Shown: one piece after another, positions 1-6,986 of the stretch
Layout of the letters: the number at the start of each line of letters is the position of its first letter
Position numbering within the stretch: the stretch's first letter is position 1
Source of the DNA: an uncultured Acetatifactor sp.
Lineage (GTDB): Bacteria > Bacillota > Clostridia > Lachnospirales > Lachnospiraceae
Direction of reading: 5' to 3'
Length of the DNA: 13,279 nucleotides
NCBI GenBank assembly: GCA_910585665.1
Contig: CAJUFI010000089.1
Location: 1 to 13,279, forward strand
Program-made: the position numbers and the translations under genes
Notes under the pieces: model-generated
Database searches by the model: none
What the model saw: only the letters and a program-made list of their open reading frames with translations
What the model was told of the DNA's origin: nothing

Positions 1-2
1 AG

Positions 3-1835
3 GCAAAAAGCCATGCCTGGATCAGCCTGGACGATGTGAAGCTGGTGAAAATGGACGAGGAAAGCGCCATCGAGCTTCGGAAGGAGAACCGGAACCTGGA
101 AATCTTCGTGAATTCCGGGCAGCTTTTCTTCAACATCACGGAACCCCTTGAGGAGGACGAGACGCTGGATATCCGCACATCCACCATGACAGTGGGCATC
201 CGCGGAACCTGCGGGTGGGTCAGCGTGTTGGAGGAGGGCCATATGCAGGTCTGCGTTCTGGAGGGGAAAGTCCACTGTGAAGTGACAGATTCTGTGTCCG
301 GCCAGAGCGCGGAGGCCGAGGTGTCCGCAGGCGAGAGGGCGGATCTGTATATCCGGTCGGAGGAAGGGGAGGACGCAGCCTGTGAGATTGTGAAGAGCAA
401 GATTTCCAGGTCTGACATTCCTGATTTTGTGCTGGAGGAAGTGGATCTGGAGGCTCTGGGGACGGAGCTGGCCGAGGGGCCGGAGGAGGCCGGCGGGGAG
501 ACGGCAGAAGAGCCGCAGGAGACCGCGGAGGCGCCGGAAGAGGAGGCTGCGGGCGAAACGGTGGAGGAGATTCTTGCCTTATCGGAATATGAAAGCTTCG
601 GTTCCGCAAGGGGCGGCGTGATGCCTGTCAAGAAAGACGGCTTGTGGGGGGCGGTCAATTACCGCAATGAGGTGATCGTGCCCTTTGAGTATAGCAATTT
701 CCAGGCGCCGGACGACAGCGGGAATTTCGTGATGGGTGACACCACGGAGGAAGGCAGATTCTATACCCTGTTCGACCCTCAGGGGAATATCCTGTACGAG
801 GGAGATCAGCAGGTGCGGGCCTCCGGCGGGATGTACATCGTCCTGAGGGAGGGAGACCCGCTGGGAGAAGGGCAGAGAGAGATTGCATATCATAGGACGG
901 ACGGAACGCTGGTGCAGGCATTGTCGGCGCATCCGTGGGCTTTCATAAATGGTTTCTATGACGGAGTATCTCAGGTCTATCGCGCCGAGTACGACGATGC
1001 CCTTGTAGGACAGGGAGAGGGAGTGGGGTACAGCTATAGTACTGGGTCATACCAGATAGGGGAGGTGGATGCTGCAGGCAATATCGAATGGCATGAGGAT
1101 CCCCTGTACACCAGGTATTTGGAGAGGGCTGAGGAAGAATACCAAAGCGCTGTGGAAGAGGCGGCTGGCGGAGAGGACGACTTTGCCAACGTGGGAGGCA
1201 TGGACAGCTATTATACAAGATTGCCCTTGAGCACTGTGAACCACGGCTATTATGTCGCGGGGACCTTTGAATATGATGCCGGGTGGATATCTATGTGCAC
1301 GGATACCTATGAAATTTTGGGTGAATGCGATTTTTATCATGCGGAGCCGGACGCGGAAAAGGGATTCGTGTACTCGGAGGATTATTTTGACGAACAGAAC
1401 AGCTTCCGCAGCTTCTATCACGACGGAGCCTATTTCTATAACTACGGCTCCAACATGGTGTGGACTGTAGGAGAGCGGGACGTATTGGTGGACTTTGCCC
1501 TGCATCCGGGTATGACCTTTGAAACGGCGGACAACCGCATCGTGAAGGCCGTGTATGACCAGATATCCATGAATGACGAAAATTACTGGCTGGTAAAGGA
1601 TGGGGAAAGATGGGGCTACATAGACCACGATGGGCAGGAAGCCGCCATGTTCGAGGACGCAGCCGCTTTTTATCAAGGGTACGCGCTTGTCAGGGAAGAG
1701 GGGACTGCCTACCTGATCGACGAGACGTTTGAGAAGGTACAGAATCTGGGGGAAGCGGACTCCGTCAGCACGATTGGGGAATTGTTCGTTGTGACCAGGG
1801 GAGATACGAAATATTTTTACCGGTTGGTGCAATAG
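3..1835 (+). CDS. FecR-like domain / WG-repeat protein, 5' end missing
   Basis: The frame is open from the first bases, so the gene begins upstream of the window; the GTG at 36 is only an internal codon. About 610 residues are visible. The first ~110 resemble a FecR-type beta domain (the stretch around 'MTVGIRGTCGWV' and 'VCVLEGKV'). A very acidic Glu/Ala/Pro linker follows at about 459-573. The rest is rich in Gly, Tyr and Asp and carries WG-type repeats: 'VKKDGLWGAVNYRNEVIVP' near 620-680, and 'KDGERWGYIDHDG' near 1594-1632 with a degenerate copy after it. FecR domains of this kind often sit on membrane-anchored surface proteins in Clostridia; the missing N-terminus probably holds the anchor, which cannot be checked here. 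WG repeats are of uncertain, probably binding, function. Codon use is less biased than in the following block, suggesting lower expression. It reads toward thl but is separated by a 165-base AT-rich gap. Confidence 0.75.
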   Translation, partial: AKSHAWISLDDVKLVKMDEESAIELRKENRNLEIFVNSGQLFFNITEPLEEDETLDIRTSTMTVGIRGTCGWVSVLEEGHMQVCVLEGKVHCEVTDSVSGQSAEAEVSAGERADLYIRSEEGEDAACEIVKSKISRSDIPDFVLEEVDLEALGTELAEGPEEAGGETAEEPQETAEAPEEEAAGETVEEILALSEYESFGSARGGVMPVKKDGLWGAVNYRNEVIVPFEYSNFQAPDDSGNFVMGDTTEEGRFYTLFDPQGNILYEGDQQVRASGGMYIVLREGDPLGEGQREIAYHRTDGTLVQALSAHPWAFINGFYDGVSQVYRAEYDDALVGQGEGVGYSYSTGSYQIGEVDAAGNIEWHEDPLYTRYLERAEEEYQSAVEEAAGGEDDFANVGGMDSYYTRLPLSTVNHGYYVAGTFEYDAGWISMCTDTYEILGECDFYHAEPDAEKGFVYSEDYFDEQNSFRSFYHDGAYFYNYGSNMVWTVGERDVLVDFALHPGMTFETADNRIVKAVYDQISMNDENYWLVKDGERWGYIDHDGQEAAMFEDAAAFYQGYALVREEGTAYLIDETFEKVQNLGEADSVSTIGELFVVTRGDTKYFYRLVQ

Positions 1836-1848
1836 AAAATTTTACCAG

Positions 1849-1871
1849 CCTCTGTTTTTCAGAAAGGTTTT
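1849..1871 (+). terminator. Weak candidate terminator after the FecR/WG gene
   Basis: CCT-CTG and CAG-AA-AGG can pair around a T5 loop just after the stop codon, followed by TTTT. The stem is short and bulged, so this is a weak call; it is the only terminator-like element before the thl promoter region. Confidence 0.22.
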
Positions 1872-1893
1872 ATCAAAATGGTTTTATCAAAAT
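1866..1893 (+). repeat. Perfect 14-base tandem repeat upstream of thl
   Basis: GGTTTTATCAAAAT occurs at 1866-1879 and again at 1880-1893 with no spacer and no mismatch. Each unit contains TTTTATCA. The repeat lies just upstream of the candidate -35 elements for thl, where an activator or repressor site, or an AT-rich UP-like element, would be expected. Function is inferred from position only. Confidence 0.8.
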
Positions 1894-1901
1894 TTAAGGA
1901 A

Positions 1902-1936
1902 AAGACATTGCAAATAGGCGCTGTCTATGATAAACT
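1902..1936 (+). promoter_or_regulatory. Candidate promoter for the butyrate gene block
   Basis: Two overlapping readings are possible. In one, TTGCAA (1908-1913) is the -35 and TAAACT (1931-1936) the -10 with a 17-base spacer; TG at 1928-1929 makes an extended -10. In the other, AAGACA (1902-1907) is the -35 and TATGAT (1926-1931) the -10 with 18 bases between. Transcription would start about 55-65 bases before the thl ATG. The region is strikingly AT-rich against its surroundings, which supports a promoter, but neither reading is an ideal consensus. Confidence 0.45.
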
Positions 1937-1957
1937 GAGAACAGTGGCTATGATAAA
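1925..1957 (+). repeat. Direct repeat CTATGATAAA overlapping the thl promoter
   Basis: CTATGATAAA occurs at 1925-1934 and 1948-1957, 23 bases apart start to start (about two helical turns). Its TGATAAA core is close to the reverse complement of the TTTATCA in the tandem repeat upstream, so the promoter is bracketed by two copies in one orientation and two in the other. This layout suits a regulator site; no known operator was recognised. Confidence 0.6.
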
Positions 1958-1987
1958 AAAATAACAATCATATTCAAAACACTAGTT

Positions 1988-1993
1988 GGAGGG
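1988..1993 (+). promoter_or_regulatory. Ribosome binding site fixing the thl start at 2001
   Basis: GGAGGG lies 7 bases before ATG 2001. A TTG at 1986 is in frame but overlaps this site and has no site of its own, so the longer reading is rejected. Confidence 0.85.
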
Positions 1994-2000
1994 AAAACAA

Positions 2001-3185
2001 ATGGCAAAGAAAGTAGTATTAGCCGGTGCCTGCCGTACCGCTATCGGCACCATGGGCGGCACCCTGAGCACCACCCCCGCCGCAGAGCTGGGAGCGATTG
2101 TAATCAAGGAAGCCCTGAACAGGGCAGGCGTGAAGCCCGAGGCCGTGGATCAGGTGTACATGGGATGTGTTATCCAGGCGGCCCAGGGACAGAACGTGGC
2201 TCGTCAGGCATCCATCAAGGCGGGACTGCCCATCGAAGTACCGGCTGTCACCATGAACGTGGTATGCGGCTCCGGTCTGAACTGCGTGAACCAGGCGGCC
2301 CAGATGATCATGGCAGGAGATGCCGATGTGGTCGTGGCGGGCGGCATGGAGAACATGTCCATGGCTCCCTACGCGGTTCCCCAGGCCCGTTACGGATACA
2401 GGATGAACAACGGTACTTTGGTGGACACCATGATCAAGGATGCCCTGTGGGACGCTTTCAATGATTACCATATGATTACCACCGCTGACAACATCTGCCG
2501 TGAATGGAATCTGACCCGTGAGGAGTTGGACGAGTTCGCGCTGAAGAGCCAGCAGAAGGCCGAGGCAGCTCAGAAGTCCGGCGCATTTGATGCCGAAATC
2601 GTTCCCGTCATGGTCAAGAAAAAGAAAGAGACCATCGAGTTTAAGGTAGACGAAGGGCCTCGCGCCGGATCCACTATCGAAGGCCTGCAGAAGCTTCGTC
2701 CTATCAACAAGGACGGCTTCGTCACCGCAGGCAACGCTTCCGGCATCAACGACGGCGCTGCTGCCATCGTGGTGATGAGCGAGGAGAAGGCCAAGGAGCT
2801 GGGCGTGAAGCCTATGGCTACTTTCGTTGCAGGCGCTCTGGCGGGCGTGCGTCCCGAGGTCATGGGCATCGGCCCTGTAGCCGCCACGAAGAAAGTCATG
2901 GCCAAGACCGGCATGAAGATTGAGGACTTCGACATCATCGAGGCCAACGAGGCATTTGCCGCTCAGTCCGTGGCAGTGGGCAAGGATTTAGGGATAGATG
3001 TAGACAAGCAGCTGAACCCCAACGGCGGCGCTATCGCTCTGGGACATCCCGTGGGCGCTTCCGGATGCCGTATCCTGGTGACCCTGCTCCATGAGATGCA
3101 GGCCAAGGGCGCGAAGACCGGCCTGGCCACCCTGTGCATCGGCGGCGGCATGGGCTGCTCCACCATTGTGAAGATTGAGGACTAA
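2001..3185 (+). CDS. thlA: Acetyl-CoA C-acetyltransferase (thiolase)
   Basis: Thiolase II, 394 residues, the usual family length. It condenses two acetyl-CoA to acetoacetyl-CoA in the cytoplasm, the entry step of butyrate synthesis. Visible hallmarks are the nucleophile Cys89 in 'VVCGSGLN', the 'NEAFA' motif (Asn316), 'GGAIALGHPVGASG' with His349, and the C-terminal 'CIGGGMG' with the second active-site Cys379. The 'GMENMS' and 'FNDYHM' segments match clostridial ThlA as I recall it, supporting a biosynthetic enzyme rather than a long-chain beta-oxidation thiolase. The start is set by GGAGGG 7 bases upstream. Codon choice is strongly biased (AAG, GAG, CTG, ATC), as expected for a highly expressed gene. 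It heads the cluster, directly behind the candidate promoter, and is followed by a 293-base non-coding gap before crt. Confidence 0.96.
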   Translation: MAKKVVLAGACRTAIGTMGGTLSTTPAAELGAIVIKEALNRAGVKPEAVDQVYMGCVIQAAQGQNVARQASIKAGLPIEVPAVTMNVVCGSGLNCVNQAAQMIMAGDADVVVAGGMENMSMAPYAVPQARYGYRMNNGTLVDTMIKDALWDAFNDYHMITTADNICREWNLTREELDEFALKSQQKAEAAQKSGAFDAEIVPVMVKKKKETIEFKVDEGPRAGSTIEGLQKLRPINKDGFVTAGNASGINDGAAAIVVMSEEKAKELGVKPMATFVAGALAGVRPEVMGIGPVAATKKVMAKTGMKIEDFDIIEANEAFAAQSVAVGKDLGIDVDKQLNPNGGAIALGHPVGASGCRILVTLLHEMQAKGAKTGLATLCIGGGMGCSTIVKIED

Positions 3186-3478
3186 GGACTGACATATAGA
3201 CCGAAAGAGGGAAGAATGGCTCCTGCGCAGAGGCATTCTTCCTTTGGCGGCTTTCAGTGGAGGGCGGCAAATGCGGGAATAGCGTTCCCCTTTCCGGCGG
3301 GGCCGGAGATACATAGCCTGAGGCTGAAGCGCCGGGGCGCTGGATTCCGCACAGGAATTGACGGAATGGAGCCGGTCGGAAGTGGGATGTGCTGATTTTC
3401 GGTTGTATGTGCTTTGTGTGCGCAGGAACGCGTGTAACCGCGTGTAATCATGCATAATGTATAAAAGGAGAAAATGAC
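3186..3478 (+). other. 293-base non-coding gap thl-crt with several inverted repeats
   Basis: No credible gene is seen on either strand. The gap holds a run of inverted repeats: a 12-pair stem at 3207-3245, TCCGGC/GCCGGA at 3293-3298/3302-3307 (3-base loop), AGCCT/AGGCT at 3315-3325, AGCGCC/GGCGCT at 3328-3341 (2-base loop), and ATTCCG/CGGAAT at 3344-3349/3362-3367. Near its end CGCGTGTAA is repeated at 3429-3437 and 3439-3447. The last ~30 bases become AT-rich (CATAAT at 3453-3458 is -10-like, without a clear -35) and end in AAGGAG, the crt ribosome binding site. An internal promoter, attenuator or processing site is possible. Confidence 0.65.
3207..3245 (+). promoter_or_regulatory. Stem-loop just after thl, possible attenuator or processing site
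   Basis: 3207-3218 pairs with 3234-3245 (12 pairs including G-U, core GGAAGAATG against CATTCTTCC) around a 15-base loop. It begins 21 bases after the thl stop. No T-run follows, so it is not a standard intrinsic terminator; it could protect the thl 3' end or mark cleavage of the polycistronic message. Confidence 0.5.
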
Positions 3479-4264
3479 ATGGAATTTGTATTGTATGAGC
3501 AGAAGGGTACATACGCCATTCTCACCATCAACCGTGAGAAGGCACTGAACGCCCTGAACTCCACCGTGCTGGAGGAGCTGGACAAGACTATTGACGGCAT
3601 CGACCTGCAGACCGTGCGCTGCCTGATTGTCACCGGCGCGGGACAGAAGTCCTTCGTGGCCGGAGCCGACATCGGGGAGATGAGCAATCTCACCAAGGCG
3701 GAGGGCGAGGCTTTCGGCAAGAAGGGCAACGATGTGTTCCGCAAGCTGGAGACCCTGCCCATCCCGGTGATCGCCGCGGTGAACGGCTTCGCTTTGGGCG
3801 GCGGCTGTGAGATTTCCATGAGCTGCGACATCAGGATCTGCTCCGACAACGCGGTGTTCGGCCAGCCCGAAGTGGGACTGGGCATCACCCCCGGCTTCGG
3901 CGGCACCCAGAGGCTGGCCCGCCTGGTAGGGGCCGGCATGGCCAAGCAGATGATTTACACCGCCCGCAATATCAAGGCGGACGAAGCCCTGCGGATCGGC
4001 CTGGTGAACGCGGTCTACCCTCAGGAGGAGCTGCTTCCCGCGGCGGAGAAGATGGCAGCAGGTATCGCGAAGAATGCCCCCATCGCTGTCCGCAACTGCA
4101 AGAAAGCCATCAACGAGGGCCTGGACATGGACATGGACGAGGCAATCGTGCTGGAGGAGAAGCTCTTCGGGGCCTGCTTCGAGACAGAGGACCAGAAATA
4201 CGGCATGGCTTTCTTCCTTGACAAGAACAAGGAGAAGGTGAAGGAGCCTTTCAAGAACTGCTGA
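3479..4264 (+). CDS. crt: 3-hydroxybutyryl-CoA dehydratase (crotonase)
   Basis: Enoyl-CoA hydratase family enzyme, 261 residues, normal length. It removes water from (S)-3-hydroxybutyryl-CoA to give crotonyl-CoA. The oxyanion-hole segments are 'AGADIGEM' (61-68) and 'FALGGGCE' (104-111); the catalytic pair is Glu111 and Glu131, the latter in 'GQPEVGLGITPGFGGTQR'. The sequence follows clostridial Crt almost throughout as I recall it, including 'NIKADEALRIGLVN'. The start is ATG 3479, with AAGGAG at 3465-3470 (8-base spacing). A small membrane-protein gene begins 14 bases after its stop, so the two are surely co-transcribed. Codon bias is strong, as in thl. Confidence 0.96.
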   Translation: MEFVLYEQKGTYAILTINREKALNALNSTVLEELDKTIDGIDLQTVRCLIVTGAGQKSFVAGADIGEMSNLTKAEGEAFGKKGNDVFRKLETLPIPVIAAVNGFALGGGCEISMSCDIRICSDNAVFGQPEVGLGITPGFGGTQRLARLVGAGMAKQMIYTARNIKADEALRIGLVNAVYPQEELLPAAEKMAAGIAKNAPIAVRNCKKAINEGLDMDMDEAIVLEEKLFGACFETEDQKYGMAFFLDKNKEKVKEPFKNC

Positions 4265-4278
4265 TCAGGGGAAGCATT

Positions 4279-4479
4279 ATGGAGAAGAAAAAGATAATTT
4301 TTTGCCTGATAGGAGCCATTCTCTGTTTTGTGGGAGCAGCGGTGGTATTCAACATTGCTACGGAGACAGGAATTATGGACAATTCGATAAAAATCGGCAT
4401 CGGTAGCATGATTGTAGGCGGATTGGCGTTTTTTGTGTCAGGCATAAAGGGTTTTCTGCTAAATAAAAAGGACAAATAA
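4279..4479 (+). CDS. Small two-helix membrane protein of unknown function
   Basis: A 66-residue protein I do not recognise. It has a Lys-rich start (MEKKK), a hydrophobic helix at about residues 6-26, a short polar turn, a second Gly-rich helix at about 37-60, and a Lys-rich tail (NKKDK). The positive charges at both ends predict a hairpin in the membrane with both termini in the cytoplasm. AGGGGA at 4267-4272 sits 6 bases before the ATG, only 14 bases after crt, and hbd follows 40 bases later, so the gene is inside the butyrate operon. Its codons are more AT-rich than those of its neighbours, unlike the biased enzyme genes on each side. It could be a chance resident, or a membrane partner for a cytoplasmic pathway enzyme; the sequence does not decide. 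Confidence 0.75.
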   Translation: MEKKKIIFCLIGAILCFVGAAVVFNIATETGIMDNSIKIGIGSMIVGGLAFFVSGIKGFLLNKKDK

Positions 4480-4519
4480 CTGGAATATGGAATTTGTATA
4501 GAATAAGGAGGACTGACGA

Positions 4520-5362
4520 ATGAAAGTAGGTATTATCGGTGCAGGCACCATGGGTGCCGGAATCGCGCAGGCATTTGCCATGACGGACGGCTATGAGGTA
4601 TGCCTTTGCGACATCAAGCAGGAGTTCGCCGACGGCGGCAAGGCTAGGATTTTAAAGAACCTGAACTTCCTGGTAGGCAAGGAGAAGATTACCCAGGAGA
4701 AGGCTGACGCCATCTCCGCCAAGATTGTCACAGGCTTAAAGGACATCTGCACGGACTGCGACCTGGTCATCGAGGTTGCCCCTGAGAACATGCAGATCAA
4801 GAAGACCACCTTCAAGGAGCTTCAGGATATCGTGAAGCCCGAGTGCATCTTCGCCACCAACACCTCTTCCCTTTCTATCACCGAGATAGGTGCCGGACTG
4901 GATCGTCCTATGATCGGCATGCATTTCTTCAACCCTGCCGACAGGATGAAGCTGGTGGAGGTCATCGCAGGCGCCAATACCCCCGATGAGCTGGTAGAGA
5001 AGATCAAGAATATCGCTACGGAAATCGGCAAGACCCCCGTAGAGGTGAAGGAAGCTCCCGGATTCGTGGTGAACAGGATTCTGATTCCCATGATCAACGA
5101 GGCTATCGGCATCTACGCCGAGGGCATCGCCAGCGTAGAGGACATCGACACCGCCATGAAGCTGGGCGCATCCCATCCCATGGGGCCTCTGGCTCTGGGC
5201 GATCTGGTAGGCCTGGACATCGTGCTGGCCATCATGGAAGTGCTGCAGAACGAGACCGGCGATTCCAAGTATCGTCCTCATCCGCTTCTGCGCAAGATGG
5301 TCCGCGCAGGCAAGCTGGGCAAGAAGACCGGCGTAGGCTTCTACGACTACAGCAAGAAGTAA
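4520..5362 (+). CDS. hbd: 3-hydroxybutyryl-CoA dehydrogenase
   Basis: 280 residues, normal for the short clostridial enzyme. It reduces acetoacetyl-CoA to (S)-3-hydroxybutyryl-CoA with NAD(P)H. The N-terminal Rossmann fold opens with 'GAGTMGAGIAQAFA' (7-20); an acidic Asp31 ends the second strand, which favours NADH. Active-site residues by family position are Ser116 in 'NTSSLSIT', His135 in 'MHFFNPA', Glu147, and Asn185 in 'GFVVNRILIPMINEA'. The C-terminal domain ends with 'KKTGVGFYDYSKK'. The segment between the Ser and His motifs is about two residues shorter than in the human enzyme. ATG 4520 follows AAGGAGG (4505-4511) at 8 bases. A 323-base non-coding gap separates it from bcd. Confidence 0.96.
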   Translation: MKVGIIGAGTMGAGIAQAFAMTDGYEVCLCDIKQEFADGGKARILKNLNFLVGKEKITQEKADAISAKIVTGLKDICTDCDLVIEVAPENMQIKKTTFKELQDIVKPECIFATNTSSLSITEIGAGLDRPMIGMHFFNPADRMKLVEVIAGANTPDELVEKIKNIATEIGKTPVEVKEAPGFVVNRILIPMINEAIGIYAEGIASVEDIDTAMKLGASHPMGPLALGDLVGLDIVLAIMEVLQNETGDSKYRPHPLLRKMVRAGKLGKKTGVGFYDYSKK

Positions 5363-5685
5363 GACATATGTCAGGCGGAATTGCCGCTTCATCCAGGGAG
5401 CGGCGGTTTCGCCCGTTGTGCGTACATCGGTTCCCCCCGGACAGGAATGATTCGCATGTCCGGGGAAGGCGCGAGGACGGGATTTTGCCGGATGCGGCGT
5501 ACTGCCGGTGTGCTGCCCAGGTTGGCGAAGACGGAAGCATTAGTCAGCAGGGAGGGACGGAAAAGCTGTTCAGAACAGAAGGGCTGACAGCATGACAGAT
5601 TCGAGGAAATCGGTGCAGAGCCCGAAAAACAGAAAGACGTCAAAGAACTGCTGAAATTAAGAAAATAGATGGAGGAATGTAAACC
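5363..5685 (+). other. 323-base non-coding gap hbd-bcd with strong inverted repeats
   Basis: No convincing gene. In order it holds the palindrome GACATATGTC right after the hbd stop (5363-5372); GCCGCT/AGCGGC (5383-5388/5399-5404); a GC-rich stem CCCCGGACA/TGTCCGGGG (5435-5443/5457-5465, 13-base loop); and a nested pair, outer GTCAGC/GCTGAC (5543-5548/5583-5588) around the dyad CTGTTC-A-GAACAG (5566-5578). The last ~40 bases are A-rich and end in GGAGGA (5671-5676), the bcd ribosome binding site. No stem has a T-run, so these are not plain terminators. Roles in message processing or differential expression of bcd are inference. Confidence 0.65.
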
Positions 5686-6837
5686 ATGGATTTTACGTTG
5701 CGCAAAGAGCATGAAATGGCACGTTCTCTGTTCAGAGAGTTTGCCGAAAAAGAAGTAAAGCCCCTCGCTCAGGAGGTGGATGAAACCGAAGAATTTCCCA
5801 GGGAGACCGCCCGCAAGATGGCGAAGAACGGTTTCCTGGGCATCCCTGTTCCCAAGGAGTACGGCGGACAGGGCTGCGATCCTCTGACCTACGTTATGTG
5901 CGTGGAAGAGCTTTCCAAGGTCTGCGGCACCACAGGCGTCATCGTTTCCGCGCACACTTCCCTGTGCTGCGATCCCATTATGACTTTCGGTACGGAAGAG
6001 CAGAAGCAGAAATACCTGGTTCCCCTTGCTAAGGGCGAAAAGCTGGGCGCATTCGGCCTCACCGAACCCGGAGCAGGTACTGACGCTCAGGGCCAGCAGA
6101 CCAAGGCTGTGGCAGACGGGGACGACTATATCATCAACGGCTCCAAGATCTTCATCACCAACGGCAAGGAAGCTGACGTATATGTCATTTTCGCCGTGAC
6201 CGGAACCATTGAGAAGAGAGGCAGAAAGATCAAGGAAATCACCTCCTTCATCGTGGAGAAGGGAACCCCGGGCTTCACTTTCGGCACCAAGGAGAAGAAG
6301 ATGGGTATCCGCGGATCCTCTACATACGAGCTGATCTTCACGGACTGCCGCGTACCCAAGGAGAACATGCTGGGCAAGCTGGGCCAGGGCTTTAAGATTG
6401 CCATGCACACCCTGGACGGCGGACGTATCGGTATCGCTGCGCAGGCGTTAGGAATAGCAGAGGGCGCTCTGGAGAGGACCATCGCCTACACCAAGGAGAG
6501 AAAGCAGTTCGGTAAGCCCATCGCTGCCCTGCAGAACACCCAGTTCCAGCTGGCTGACATGGCCACCAAGGTACAGGCCGCACAGCTTCTGGTATACAAG
6601 GCTGCCATGGCAAAGGCTACCCAGAAAGAGTACGGCTTCGAGGCCGCACAGGCCAAGCTCTACGCAGCGGAAGTGGCTATGGAAGTCACCACCAAGGCTG
6701 TTCAGCTCCACGGCGGCTACGGCTACACCAGAGAGTACGATGTGGAGCGCATGATGCGCGATGCCAAGATCACTGAGATCTACGAGGGCACCAGCGAAGT
6801 CCAGAGAATGGTCATCAGCGCCGCACTGTTGAAGTAA
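5686..6837 (+). CDS. bcd: Butyryl-CoA dehydrogenase
   Basis: Short-chain acyl-CoA dehydrogenase, 383 residues, normal length. With EtfAB it reduces crotonyl-CoA to butyryl-CoA using FAD; in clostridia this complex couples the step to ferredoxin reduction. Family signatures are 'LTEPGAGTDAQ' (125-135) and 'GGYGYTREYDVERMMRDA' (343-360). The catalytic base is Glu367 in 'ITEIYEGTSEVQ'. The motifs 'EELSKVCGTTGVI' and 'TLDGGRIGIAAQALGIAEGA' agree with clostridial Bcd as I recall it. The loop near residues 171-185 ('TGTIEKRGRKIKE') is basic and slightly longer than in the C. acetobutylicum enzyme. ATG 5686 follows GGAGGA with 9 bases between. etfB begins 165 bases later. Confidence 0.96.
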   Translation: MDFTLRKEHEMARSLFREFAEKEVKPLAQEVDETEEFPRETARKMAKNGFLGIPVPKEYGGQGCDPLTYVMCVEELSKVCGTTGVIVSAHTSLCCDPIMTFGTEEQKQKYLVPLAKGEKLGAFGLTEPGAGTDAQGQQTKAVADGDDYIINGSKIFITNGKEADVYVIFAVTGTIEKRGRKIKEITSFIVEKGTPGFTFGTKEKKMGIRGSSTYELIFTDCRVPKENMLGKLGQGFKIAMHTLDGGRIGIAAQALGIAEGALERTIAYTKERKQFGKPIAALQNTQFQLADMATKVQAAQLLVYKAAMAKATQKEYGFEAAQAKLYAAEVAMEVTTKAVQLHGGYGYTREYDVERMMRDAKITEIYEGTSEVQRMVISAALLK

Positions 6838-6860
6838 AGCATGGCCATATTTGACCGATG

Positions 6861-6930
6861 ATGGCTCCAGAGCCATTCAGCCGTGGAAGCGGGAGCTTTT
6901 ACGGCAAGGGCTGCAGAGGAGAAAGCTTCC
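6861..6930 (+). repeat. Inverted repeats in the bcd-etfB gap
   Basis: The 165-base gap (6838-7002) contains the near-perfect palindrome ATGGCTC-CA-GAGCCAT (6861-6876) and, next to it, GGAAGC (6885-6890) facing GCTTCC (6925-6930). AGCTTT (6894-6899) facing AAAGCT (6922-6927) is a competing pairing for the same right arm. CCGGG/CCCGG can pair further on, before the etfB ribosome binding site. No T-run follows any stem. The alternative pairings could form a switch, but that is untested. Confidence 0.5.
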
Positions 6931-6986
6931 GGGCGCAGTTCCGGATGCGGATGCAGCAGGCAACCCGGTTACAGAAAAAAGAATAT

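Noticed and set aside
1908..1980. Rex redox-repressor site upstream of thl
   Set aside because: Rex sites in clostridia follow TTGTTAA-n-TTAACAA; no such dyad is seen here.
1986..2000. Five-codon longer start of thl at TTG 1986
   Set aside because: It overlaps the GGAGGG ribosome binding site that serves ATG 2001.
3207..3245. Intrinsic terminator after thl
   Set aside because: The stem is good, but no T-run follows and the downstream genes belong to the same pathway; listed as a regulatory or processing stem instead.
5368..5595. Open frames of 68-75 codons on the plus strand in the hbd-bcd gap
   Set aside because: No ribosome binding site, Arg/Gly-rich random-looking translation, and the frame runs straight through strong inverted repeats.
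5389..6408. 339-codon minus-strand open frame opposite bcd
   Set aside because: Mirror of bcd codons, no ribosome binding site and no recognisable domain.
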